A DNA stretch of 27,994 nucleotides from Gelidibacter sp038243395 (GTDB lineage: Bacteria > Bacteroidota > Bacteroidia > Flavobacteriales > Flavobacteriaceae), in assembly GCA_038243395.1 (NCBI GenBank), contig JBBSRC010000061.1:1-27994 (forward strand), in the 5' to 3' direction. The notes under the pieces are model-generated. The model was not told the DNA's origin. It saw only the letters and a program-made list of their open reading frames with translations, and did no database searches. This document shows, in pieces, positions 8,367 through 15,294 of the stretch; position 1 is the first letter of the stretch, and every line of letters starts with the position of its first letter. The position numbers and the translations under genes were made by a program.

Positions 8367-9326
8367 TTAAATTTCATCTTCATTTTCATGTTCGTGTTCG
8401 ATTTCAATTTTGGCTTGGTTGCTGAGCGCAGTCGAAGCATGGTTGCTCAGCTCAGCCGAAGCATGGTTGCTGAGCGCAGTCGAAGCATCAATTTCAATTT
8501 CCTCATCAAGTTTAATTTCAACTTCATTTTCGATTTCAAATTCGGTTTGTTTACTGAGCGCAGCCGAAGCATGGTTGCTGAGCCCAGCCCAAGCATGGTT
8601 GCTGAGCTCAGTCGAAGCACGGTTGCTGAGCGCAGTCGATGCATCAATATCATTTTCTAAATCAAGGTTCTCGATAAAATTCCCGTTTTCATCAAAATAT
8701 CTCAAAAACGGATCATCATCTTCATTATAAGCTGGTTCTTGCCATACATACTTTTCTGGTTTGGCAATGGCTTTTCGAAATATTAATGCAAACAGGAAGC
8801 CAGTGAGGAATCCGCCCAAATGTCCTTCCCACGACATCCCTTCCTTGATTGGAAATACATACCAAATCATACTTCCATAGAGAAAGATGATTATTAAAGA
8901 CAATGCTACCAATCTCAGATGTTTTGCAAAAATGCCTTTGAAAAAGATAAAACTAACGAGCACATAAATAAGACCACTGGCGCCGATATGGTTGGCAGGT
9001 CTACCAATAAGCCAAGTGATAAAACCTGAAAGTAGAATGCCGAAAAGCAACACTTTCCAGGCTATGGGTCTATAAAAATAGAACAAGGCCATAGTCAATA
9101 TCACAAGAGGAATACTATTGTGATAAATATGTTCAATATCGCCATGAATAAACGGACTGAAAGCAATGCCTCGTAATCCTATTAAGGTTTCTGGAACGAT
9201 GCCCCAGGTTTTGATGATTGGAAAAAACCGAACTTGTAACCAAAACACAACCCAGATGAGCATCAAAAAAAATATGGGATACGCCACGACACCCGTCGAA
9301 TATTTAAAATGTTGTTGATTGCTCAT
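8367..9326 (-). CDS. Rhomboid-family intramembrane serine protease with repeat-derived C-terminal tail
   Basis: A 319-residue membrane protein. Residues about 12-190 form a rhomboid domain of about six membrane helices. The catalytic dyad is present: Ser117 in GASG and His169 in the helix motif GHLGGFLTG; HIYHN (66-70) fits the conserved histidine-asparagine region. Rhomboids cut single-pass membrane proteins inside the bilayer. After about 190 the protein is acidic and soluble. Residues 229-260 and 281-304 contain seven copies of an 8-residue repeat near ASTALSNH, separated and followed by acidic stretches with alternating E and I/V. These repeats are the translation of a 24-bp DNA repeat. 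The tail is not part of the rhomboid fold, and a typical bacterial rhomboid would end near 200-250. A 65-codon ORF of doubtful reality ends 8 bases before the start. Confidence 0.88.
   Translation of the reverse strand: MSNQQHFKYSTGVVAYPIFFLMLIWVVFWLQVRFFPIIKTWGIVPETLIGLRGIAFSPFIHGDIEHIYHNSIPLVILTMALFYFYRPIAWKVLLFGILLSGFITWLIGRPANHIGASGLIYVLVSFIFFKGIFAKHLRLVALSLIIIFLYGSMIWYVFPIKEGMSWEGHLGGFLTGFLFALIFRKAIAKPEKYVWQEPAYNEDDDPFLRYFDENGNFIENLDLENDIDASTALSNRASTELSNHAWAGLSNHASAALSKQTEFEIENEVEIKLDEEIEIDASTALSNHASAELSNHASTALSNQAKIEIEHEHENEDEI
8417..8488 (-). repeat. 24-bp repeat, three copies, inside the rhomboid coding sequence
   Basis: Three head-to-tail 24-bp units (8417-8440, 8441-8464, 8465-8488). 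The plus-strand core is CTGAGCGCAGTCGAAGCA; the middle copy carries substitutions. Twenty-four bases is eight codons, so the rhomboid frame stays open. Confidence 0.92.
8549..8644 (-). repeat. 24-bp repeat, four copies, inside the rhomboid coding sequence
   Basis: Four more units (8549-8572, 8573-8596, 8597-8620, 8621-8644) of the same element, separated from the first array by 60 bases encoding an acidic stretch. Individual copies differ by one to four bases, so the duplications are not all recent. Confidence 0.92.
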
Positions 9327-9334
9327 GGCTAAAT

Positions 9335-9532
9335 TTAAAGGTTTCTTTTCAAATTATTAACCATTTGATTAGAATATGAAAAATTGTCACGTTTCTGCAT
9401 GAGTGATGGAGCGGTTTGTTTGAAATCCTTTTTGTGTTTTTCAAAACAAAAAGATTGAGCCGCGAGAGCACGACTTTTTTGTCCTTCACAAAAAAGGCAT
9501 GCCCAAAAAAATAAATTCCTCAGCCCATTCAA
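9335..9532 (-). other. Doubtful 65-codon ORF and hairpin cluster upstream of the rhomboid gene
   Basis: A 65-codon frame starts at ATG 9532 and stops 8 bases before the rhomboid ATG. Its product is basic, starts MNGLRNLFFWACLFCEG and matches no family I can name. The DNA is rich in inverted repeats: TTTTTTGT/ACAAAAAA (9475-9482/9488-9495), the palindrome GGCATGCC (9496-9503), and an arm pair around CTTTTTGT/ACAAAAAG further left. The ORF may be a co-transcribed leader protein or just a frame through an intergenic repeat element. The second is somewhat more likely. Confidence 0.2.
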
Positions 9533-9543
9533 ATGAAATACCG

Positions 9544-9551
9544 TAATTTTG
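9544..9551 (+). promoter_or_regulatory. -7 promoter element of rarA, likely leaderless
   Basis: TAATTTTG fits TAnnTTTG and is followed by CACT and then the ATG at 9556. No ribosome binding site fits in between. No clear -33 element was seen. Confidence 0.5.
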
Positions 9552-9555
9552 CACT

Positions 9556-10836
9556 ATGAACGCACCACTCGCAGAACGATTACGACCTAAGTATTTAAAG
9601 GATTATTTGAGTCAATCCCATTTGATTGGCGATAAAGGGGTTTTGACGCAACATATTAAACAAGGTGTGATTCCATCCATGATTTTCTGGGGGCCTCCTG
9701 GAACTGGAAAAACCACTTTGGCCAATATTATCGCCAACGAATCCAACCGACCATTTTATAAATTAAGCGCCATCAATTCTGGCGTTAAAGACATTCGGGA
9801 AGTGATCGACAAAGCTAAACACAGCGGTGGCCTGTTCACTACTAAAAATCCATTGTTGTTTATTGATGAGATTCATAGGTTTAGTAAATCACAACAAGAC
9901 TCTTTATTGGAAGCCGTTGAAAAAGGTTGGGTAACGCTGATCGGTGCCACTACTGAAAACCCTAGTTTTGAAGTTATTCCTGCCCTCCTCTCGCGTTCTC
10001 AAGTGTATGTGCTGAATTCGTTTGACAAAAAAGAATTGGAAGCTTTATTAAACCGTGCCATTACGGAGGATGAAATTTTGTCCAAACGCGACATCCAACT
10101 CAAGGAAACCGAGGCTCTATTGCGACTATCAGGTGGGGATGCCCGCAAACTTTTGAATATTTTTGAACTCATTATTACATCTTATGGCGAAAATGACAAG
10201 ATTGTAATAACCAATGAAAGCGTGCTCCAGAAAGTACAGAGCAATACCGTGCGTTATGATAAAAGTGGGGACCAACATTATGATATCATTTCGGCTTTTA
10301 TAAAATCCATACGTGGGAGTGATCCTAATGGCGCGGTATATTGGTTGGCGCGCATGATTGAAGGTGGCGAAGATGTCAAATTTATTGCTCGACGCCTGTT
10401 GATTTTAGCCAGTGAAGATATTGGCAACGCCAATCCAACGGCATTGGTGATGGCGAATACTACTTTTCAGGCAGTGTCGGTCATTGGACATCCTGAATCG
10501 CGAATTATACTGAGCCAATGCGCAACTTATTTGGCAACGTCTCCTAAAAGTAATGCGGCTTATGAAGCTATTGGCAAGGCACAACGGTTAGTTAGAGAAA
10601 CTGGGGACTTATCCGTGCCTTTATCGGTTAGAAATGCGCCCACCAAACTCATGAAAGAATTGGGTTATGGCGATAACTACCAATATGCTCACAGTTACGA
10701 AAACAATTTTGCACCTCAGGAATTTCTTCCAGAGGAAATCAAAAATACACAACTTTACAGCCCAGGAAATAATGCAAGAGAAAACTCGCAACGTGAGTTT
10801 TTAAAACAGCGCTGGAAGGATAAGTATGGGTATTAA
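9556..10836 (+). CDS. rarA: Replication-associated recombination protein A (AAA+ ATPase)
   Basis: A 426-residue AAA+ ATPase of the RarA/MgsA/WRNIP1 family, related to clamp loaders and acting at stalled replication forks. It begins APLAERLRPKYLKDYLSQSHLIG, the typical family start. Walker A is GPPGTGKT (46-53) and Walker B is LLFIDEIHRF with Asp104-Glu105. Sensor 1 lies in IGATTENPSFEV and the arginine finger region follows in ALLSRSQV. The C-terminal tetramerisation region contains DQHYDIISAFIKSIRGSDPNGAVYWLARM and RRLLILASEDIG, both diagnostic. Length is normal. It is a single-gene unit, divergent from the rhomboid gene. A heptamer repeat array begins within its stop codon. Confidence 0.95.
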   Translation: MNAPLAERLRPKYLKDYLSQSHLIGDKGVLTQHIKQGVIPSMIFWGPPGTGKTTLANIIANESNRPFYKLSAINSGVKDIREVIDKAKHSGGLFTTKNPLLFIDEIHRFSKSQQDSLLEAVEKGWVTLIGATTENPSFEVIPALLSRSQVYVLNSFDKKELEALLNRAITEDEILSKRDIQLKETEALLRLSGGDARKLLNIFELIITSYGENDKIVITNESVLQKVQSNTVRYDKSGDQHYDIISAFIKSIRGSDPNGAVYWLARMIEGGEDVKFIARRLLILASEDIGNANPTALVMANTTFQAVSVIGHPESRIILSQCATYLATSPKSNAAYEAIGKAQRLVRETGDLSVPLSVRNAPTKLMKELGYGDNYQYAHSYENNFAPQEFLPEEIKNTQLYSPGNNARENSQREFLKQRWKDKYGY

Positions 10837-10879
10837 GTAGGTAGTACTAAGTATTAAGTAGGAAGTAAGAAGTATTAAG
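10831..10879 (+). repeat. Heptamer tandem repeat, 7 units, starting at the rarA stop
   Basis: Seven consecutive 7-base units with the pattern TAnnnAG. Positions 1, 2, 6 and 7 are identical in all seven; three units are TATTAAG. The first unit contains the rarA stop codon. Confidence 0.88.
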
Positions 10880-10910
10880 TTTTTTCGCTTTTTGATAAAA
10901 GAACATAGAT

Positions 10911-10938
10911 TAGAGATTATAGAGTATAGAGTATAGAG
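10911..10938 (+). repeat. Heptamer tandem repeat, 4 units
   Basis: TAGAGAT followed by three perfect TATAGAG units, 31 bases beyond the TAnnnAG array. The rest of 10837-11072 holds only the terminator of the next gene. Confidence 0.85.
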
Positions 10939-11012
10939 TGAAAAATAAAATAGTAGGAAACCCTTCGTTTAATTAATCTTTGCAAAATTTAACATATTTC
11001 AGCCAAGTAGAT

Positions 11013-11047
11013 CTAAAAACGTAAAACCCCGAGGCAGAGCCATCGGG
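11013..11047 (-). terminator. Rho-independent terminator of the 11073-12008 gene
   Basis: On the minus strand a GC-rich hairpin (outer arms CCCGA/TCGGG, inner arms GGC/GCC around a 3-base loop; 11028-11047) is followed by a T-rich run broken by ACG. It lies 25 bases past the stop codon of the exported protein. Confidence 0.75.
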
Positions 11048-11072
11048 TAGTTATATTATCTGATTTTATATT

Positions 11073-12008
11073 TTAATTAAACTTAACCTTTAGCGTTTTC
11101 ATGGACACTCCAGATTCATTGGCGGTTGATACAATCCACGTTTTGTTCATTTTATAGACAATGGCATCCTGCCCTTTGACGATATACACATCTTCTTTAC
11201 CCGAAAATACCAAATGATACAATAGTTTAGAAGACGCATCTGTAATAGTGTAGCCATTTTCAACCGGGTTAGCAAATAAGTTTTGGAAACTTTCATCAGA
11301 TTTAGTTTCTTTTTTTAAGGTTTTTGCGAGTTCTATTTTAGCATCTTCTTTCACGACCTTGTTCTCATTTGTCTTAGTGCTTGCATTCTGAGGAAGTGTT
11401 GATTCCTTCTCAGCTAATGCTTTGTTCTCTGCATCTGCTTTTAGTTCTTGCTTTTCTTTTAAAACCTCAACCTCCATTTTCAAACGGTCAATTTCTGCTT
11501 GCGCAACGGATTCTTCAGATTTTACGGGCGTATCATTCGTGCTTCTTGACGTAATCGTAGAATTTGGTTGATAGTTGTAGTTTAAATTATCAAAACTCTT
11601 GAAAGCTTCCCGCAAGGCGAGATTATAGACTTTATTGTACTCCTTTTCTCTTGATTCGCCAACGTCTGAAGAAAGCACTGTATTATTATTGCAATCCTTT
11701 AAATGCACCTGTAATTTAGTGTTTAAAAAAGCCTTATGTTTTTCAACGTCTACATATAACCCGAGGCAGCGATTATTGTTTAAATCCTCAGGAAATTTCT
11801 CGTCGGACATCAAGGTGTTAAATCCATGTTTTTGAAACAAAAACTTCGTCAAAGAGTTAATTTGATATTGATCGGGTTCATTTAAAAAATTATAGGTGGT
11901 TGGGACAATGATATATTTATAGGCATTGACATTTTCTTGAGAGATCCCTTTAACATTGAATAACATTAAAAAGACGCATATACTTAGAACTGATTTCATA
12001 GAATACAT
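11073..12008 (-). CDS. Exported protein of unknown function with central coiled coil
   Basis: I do not recognise a named family. The first ATG gives 311 residues; starting at Met4 gives a cleaner signal peptide (KSVLSICVFLMLFNVKGISQ), so ATG 11999 is an alternative start. Residues about 28-145 form a globular N-terminal domain (YKYIIVPTTYNFL, NSLTKFLFQKHGFNTL, NNNRCLGLYVDV). Its pattern suggests an alpha/beta fold like small periplasmic or lipoprotein stress domains, but this is a guess. Residues about 165-245 are lysine- and glutamate-rich, charged and likely coiled coil or disordered. A short C-terminal module (about 250-311, YTITDASSKLLYHLVFSG and later KTWIVS) looks like a small beta domain. 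It is probably periplasmic. It has its own promoter-like box and terminator, so it is a single-gene unit. Confidence 0.7.
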   Translation of the reverse strand: MYSMKSVLSICVFLMLFNVKGISQENVNAYKYIIVPTTYNFLNEPDQYQINSLTKFLFQKHGFNTLMSDEKFPEDLNNNRCLGLYVDVEKHKAFLNTKLQVHLKDCNNNTVLSSDVGESREKEYNKVYNLALREAFKSFDNLNYNYQPNSTITSRSTNDTPVKSEESVAQAEIDRLKMEVEVLKEKQELKADAENKALAEKESTLPQNASTKTNENKVVKEDAKIELAKTLKKETKSDESFQNLFANPVENGYTITDASSKLLYHLVFSGKEDVYIVKGQDAIVYKMNKTWIVSTANESGVSMKTLKVKFN

Positions 12009-12027
12009 GGATATATTAATTTGAGTA

Positions 12028-12035
12028 TAAAGATA
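12028..12035 (-). promoter_or_regulatory. Possible -7 element for the exported protein gene
   Basis: TATCTTTA on the minus strand matches TAnnTTTG at seven of eight positions and lies 19 bases before the ATG at 12008. No -33 element is clear. Confidence 0.35.
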
Positions 12036-12066
12036 GCATTTGAGTTTTAAAAAACATATCTAAACT

Positions 12067-12756
12067 TTAGAGGTACAGTTTAAGTTGTGATAGATGATTG
12101 ATTTGCTTAATGTGCGATTCTATTTGATCATTTCTGTAATTAAAAAATATCGCATCATAACCTACATTCAGCGCTCCCATAACATCAGCTTCATAATTAT
12201 CTCCAATCATGATACTCTCTTGAGGTCGCGCATTGGCAAACTTAAGTGCATGTTCGAAAATAATAGGATTTGGTTTTTTAACACCGGCCATATCAGCGTT
12301 GGTAATGGTTTTAAAATAGGAGGTAATTGCAGAGGAGTTCATCTTGTTTAACTGAGCCTCTTCAAATCCATTAGTAATGATATGTAATTGGTATTTGGGG
12401 AGTAAATATTGCAATAGTTCAACCGTACCCTCAAAAAGATGACTAAAACTGGACAGATATTTAATATAATCAGATGAGAGATTCTGGATCAATGTGTCAT
12501 CCACGCCAAAACCAATTTCCCTGAAAGTATCTCTTAACCTCCCGTATCGCAACTCTATTTTGTCGATTTTATCATCGCTATAGCTCTTCCAATATCTAAT
12601 ATTCATGGGTTCATAAACCTCAAGGAAAGTCTCTAACCTGACATCAACATTGTGCATTTTAAAAATTTTATCAAAAGTTAATGCAGAGTTTTTATCAAAA
12701 TCCCAAAGCGTATGATCCAAATCAAAAAAAACGTGTTTAATAGCTTTAATCTTCAT
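12067..12756 (-). CDS. yjjG: YjjG-type HAD-family nucleotidase
   Basis: A 229-residue haloacid-dehalogenase-superfamily phosphatase. Motif I is FFDLDHTLWDFD (Asp12 nucleophile, Asp14 acid), motif II IITNG, motif III lysine in GVKKPNPIIF and motif IV MIGDNYEADVMGA, all intact. The tryptophan-containing DHTLWDFD motif is typical of YjjG, which dephosphorylates non-canonical pyrimidine nucleotides in the cytoplasm and protects against mutagenic ones. The frame stays open to an ATG at 12855, but those 33 extra residues lie wholly over the previous gene and precede the conserved start, so ATG 12756 is preferred. It overlaps the end of the upstream deacetylase-like gene by 11 bases, implying translational coupling. 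Other nucleotides or sugar phosphates as substrate remain possible. Confidence 0.83.
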   Translation of the reverse strand: MKIKAIKHVFFDLDHTLWDFDKNSALTFDKIFKMHNVDVRLETFLEVYEPMNIRYWKSYSDDKIDKIELRYGRLRDTFREIGFGVDDTLIQNLSSDYIKYLSSFSHLFEGTVELLQYLLPKYQLHIITNGFEEAQLNKMNSSAITSYFKTITNADMAGVKKPNPIIFEHALKFANARPQESIMIGDNYEADVMGALNVGYDAIFFNYRNDQIESHIKQINHLSQLKLYL

Positions 12757-14047
12757 CGACTGATTGTAATACCATTCTAAATAATTCCCTAAATCCATTC
12801 CAGCGCTCCAAATCGCTAAAGGCATAATTGTGAAAAACCGGAATAAACGTGCCATTGACCTTCTTCACTTCCTGAATTAAACGTTGTAAATCCTGTTTTT
12901 TATCTAATAAAGACTGTCGTTTTAAAAAGGCATAATCCACACAACTAAACGGATTGATCTGTAAAGGTGTTTGTATCTCAAAATCCAAATCGTAAAACTG
13001 GAAGGGCGTACACGTTCCTGCCCTAAATCCCATATAATTAATATACCCCATTGTGAAATCTTGTTTGATTTCCAACTCTATTAAATTTCTATAAGTTTCG
13101 GGCAAATTCAACTTCGAAAACGAATTTCTTGAAGCTTCCAAAGGATAGTTTGTGGTCGCTTCCATTTTCCGTTTTTCATTTTTAAGCATCTCCATATCAT
13201 CTAAAGCTAGAAAAGACACTTTTAATCCAACTTTACAATAATCGCCAACATATTTAATCAGTGACACAAACCTCTTTTTGTTGATATTGATATTTTTATC
13301 GTAAGTTGAATATTCTCCAATTAAGAAAAACACAATAAACTTGTTGGCAGTTTGCTTCTGTTTGGTCACAATCCATTTGAAGGTATCATAGGGATCTCTT
13401 TTAAAGCCTGCAATAGATTGATAACGACGGTAGAGTTGCTTTATTTTTAAATTAAACAGATCACTTAAGGTGCCACCAAAAGTTCTCAATAAACCTTTCT
13501 CCTTAAAATAATAGGCCATTGGCACATCAATAATAGGCTGTATGTTATAAGTCCTTACAGGAAATTCAAAGTCTGGAAACTGTTTTTCGAGAGCAATCTT
13601 AAATTTATAGGCCCAGATATCAACAACAGGTTGGTGCAAAAAACCCTCCTTGAAGGCCAGACTTTCTGTGGCCAAAAATCGGCCAGATTCATCTTTTACT
13701 TGTGGCAAATATTCTTCATACCTGCTCAGCAAATAAAAGGTAGCGGCAAAAATATCAAAAGGTAAGCTGCTTTTATCAGAGGTTGTAAAAAAACATTTCG
13801 TTGTACCCCACTCCTGAACGTGAATGTCCAAATCAGACAATCCTTGCTCATATAATAACTCATGACTTCTTATAAACAACTCACTGCTCAAGGGTTGTTT
13901 GGTATAGGAAATTTTCATGCTGTCGTGGGCGATAAATTCTTCAACCGTGGTTGTAAAACTTACAGGGACATTTAAAATACGCATGACGATATGCTTAAAG
14001 GCATAGGTTAATCTTGGGGTTATTTTATGGGTATAAACTAGTAACAT
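12746..14047 (-). CDS. Polysaccharide-deacetylase-like protein
   Basis: A 433-residue protein resembling a Bacteroidota group annotated as polysaccharide deacetylase family, with an N-terminal DUF7033-like region (about 1-130, MLLVYTHKITPRLTYAFKHI and FYLLSRYEEY). The C-terminal half looks like a diverged NodB barrel: YNIQPIIDVP, KFIVFFLIGEYSTYD, VGLKVSFLALDD, GFRAGTCTPFQFYDL and FIPVFHNYAFSDLERW. In active NodB enzymes the early Asp and two His bind the metal. Here the usual His pair is not obvious, so activity is uncertain. There is no signal peptide, so it is likely cytoplasmic. It overlaps the HAD gene by 11 bases, probably one operon. CAAAAGTA at 14064-14071 reads TACTTTTG on this strand, a possible -7 box 16 bases before the start. 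Confidence 0.68.
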   Translation of the reverse strand: MLLVYTHKITPRLTYAFKHIVMRILNVPVSFTTTVEEFIAHDSMKISYTKQPLSSELFIRSHELLYEQGLSDLDIHVQEWGTTKCFFTTSDKSSLPFDIFAATFYLLSRYEEYLPQVKDESGRFLATESLAFKEGFLHQPVVDIWAYKFKIALEKQFPDFEFPVRTYNIQPIIDVPMAYYFKEKGLLRTFGGTLSDLFNLKIKQLYRRYQSIAGFKRDPYDTFKWIVTKQKQTANKFIVFFLIGEYSTYDKNININKKRFVSLIKYVGDYCKVGLKVSFLALDDMEMLKNEKRKMEATTNYPLEASRNSFSKLNLPETYRNLIELEIKQDFTMGYINYMGFRAGTCTPFQFYDLDFEIQTPLQINPFSCVDYAFLKRQSLLDKKQDLQRLIQEVKKVNGTFIPVFHNYAFSDLERWNGFRELFRMVLQSVDED

Positions 14048-14057
14048 TCGAAGGAGT

Positions 14058-14099
14058 AAATTCCAAAAGTAACAATCCCAAATTCCAATTTTAAATTTC
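14058..14099 (-). repeat. Degenerate heptamer repeat, 6 units
   Basis: Imperfect period-7 DNA (plus-strand units such as AAATTCC, ACAATCC, CAAATTC) directly upstream of the deacetylase-like gene. It overlaps that gene's possible -7 box. The middle of the gap (14107-14230) shows no further feature. Confidence 0.5.
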
Positions 14100-14239
14100 C
14101 TCTCAAAATTTGCATCTGGATCTTGATATTTAAATTACTTAATCAGTTATTAAATATAGTAAAGGATAAGGTTCAAAAGTAAAAATTTCAAACTCTAAAT
14201 CAGGAGTTTTTCTGACACATTTGAATTTAACATTTAAAT

Positions 14240-14274
14240 AAATTACAAATCCAAAAATTCCAAATTCTAACATT
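14240..14274 (-). repeat. Degenerate heptamer repeat, 5 units
   Basis: Plus-strand units include AAATTAC, AAATCCA and CAAATTC. The CAAATTCC-like sequence is the complement of the TTGGAATTTG sequence in the array at 14370, so the two could pair in RNA. Confidence 0.45.
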
Positions 14275-14369
14275 TCATTAGAATCATGCTTTTTGAATTT
14301 TGGTTTTTTCAGAATTCCTCATTTTCAGTAGGTACTTAAATTCCAATTCATTTACCAACGTCAAAAGAC

Positions 14370-14453
14370 TTGGAATTTGCGATTTAATTATTGGGATTTC
14401 GCATCTCTTAATTGGAATTTGGTGCTTGATACTTTGTACTTGGTACATAATTC
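14370..14453 (-). repeat. Heptamer tandem repeat, 12 units, abutting the radC stop
   Basis: Twelve consecutive 7-base units on the plus strand, for example TTGGAAT (twice), TTGGGAT, TTGATAC and TTGGTAC. Position 2 is T in all twelve, position 1 is T in ten and position 6 is A in nine. On the radC strand the array starts at the base after the stop codon. The whole 406-base gap 14048-14453 is mostly such degenerate heptads. Confidence 0.8.
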
Positions 14454-15152
14454 TTATAACATGCCTTCATCTGCAAAACTAAAGTAAGCGTTTTCAGTAA
14501 TGATCAGATGATCCAAAACTTTTATGTCTAAACTTTCTCCGGCATTTTTTAATTTTTGGGTAATTTGCTTATCGGCCTCACTAGGCTTCAAGGTTCCTGA
14601 CGGATGGTTGTGCGTCAAAATTATGCCGACTGCACCTACTTCGATGGCAGTTTTGAGCGCCAAACGAACATCCACCAAAGTTCCGGTAATGCCACCTTTA
14701 CTTAATTGATTTTTTTGTAGAACTTTATTGGAATTATTTAAATAGATGATCCAGAATTCTTCATGGGACAATTCGCCAATTATCGGTTGCATAAGTTCAA
14801 AAACAGATTGGCTTGAATCAATTTTGTTAAGTTGTAAGGCCTCTTCTCCCCTACGCCGTCTCCCCAATTCTAAAGCTGCTAAAATGGTTATGGCCTTTAC
14901 TTCACCAATTCCCTTAAATTCCATAAGTTGTTTAAGAGATAATTTTCCTAACGCACTCAAATTATTATTGACACTTGCTAAAATGCGTTTGCATAGTTCC
15001 ACAGCGCTTTCACTTCGGCTGCCTGAACCTATCAAAATGGCCACCAACTCAGCGTCACTTAACGCCGCCTTCCCTTTATCTCTCAACTTCTCCCGAGGCC
15101 GATCATCTTGTGACCAGTTTTTTATGGAAAATGAAGGTAGTTTTTCTGACAT
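14454..15152 (-). CDS. radC: RadC-family JAMM/MPN protein
   Basis: A 232-residue protein of the RadC (UPF0758) family. The N-terminal half has the family start SIKNWSQDDRPREKL and a helix-hairpin-helix-like segment (LMEFKGIGEVKAITILAALELG). The C-terminal MPN domain has a full JAMM metal site: Glu131, then His181 and His183 in LTHNHPSGTLKPSEAD, and Asp194. RadC was once linked to DNA repair, but that assignment was withdrawn; the real substrate is unknown, and a metal-dependent hydrolase or nuclease-related role is usually assumed. Length and motifs are normal. It is divergent from the DUF1569 gene across 142 bases, and a 12-unit heptamer array starts at its stop codon. Confidence 0.93.
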   Translation of the reverse strand: MSEKLPSFSIKNWSQDDRPREKLRDKGKAALSDAELVAILIGSGSRSESAVELCKRILASVNNNLSALGKLSLKQLMEFKGIGEVKAITILAALELGRRRRGEEALQLNKIDSSQSVFELMQPIIGELSHEEFWIIYLNNSNKVLQKNQLSKGGITGTLVDVRLALKTAIEVGAVGIILTHNHPSGTLKPSEADKQITQKLKNAGESLDIKVLDHLIITENAYFSFADEGML

Positions 15153-15294
15153 GCGCGTTCAATAGATTTTAAGTGGTTATAAAGTTAGTGATAAATGCAG
15201 AATCACTTCTTTTAGCAGACAAAAAATAGGCATTAATTATCAAAGAAAAGATAAAAGGTGTAAATTTATAAATCTATTAATTAACCACCCTCAG

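Noticed and set aside
8417..8644. Possible CRISPR array from regularly spaced repeats
   Set aside because: The 24-bp units are directly adjacent without unique spacers, are coding, and no cas gene is present.
8238..8730. Plus-strand frames with repeated AERSRSMV-like and AWLLSAVE-like residues
   Set aside because: They are the opposite-strand and alternate-frame readings of the 24-bp repeat; the rhomboid frame on the minus strand has the conserved domain and explains the region.
12757..12855. Longer start for the HAD nucleotidase at 12855
   Set aside because: The extra 33 residues lie within the upstream gene in another frame and precede the conserved HAD start; ATG 12756 gives the normal family N-terminus.
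14746..15165. 139-codon plus-strand frame opposite radC
   Set aside because: It is antisense to a well-supported gene with a complete JAMM motif, and its product has no recognisable features.
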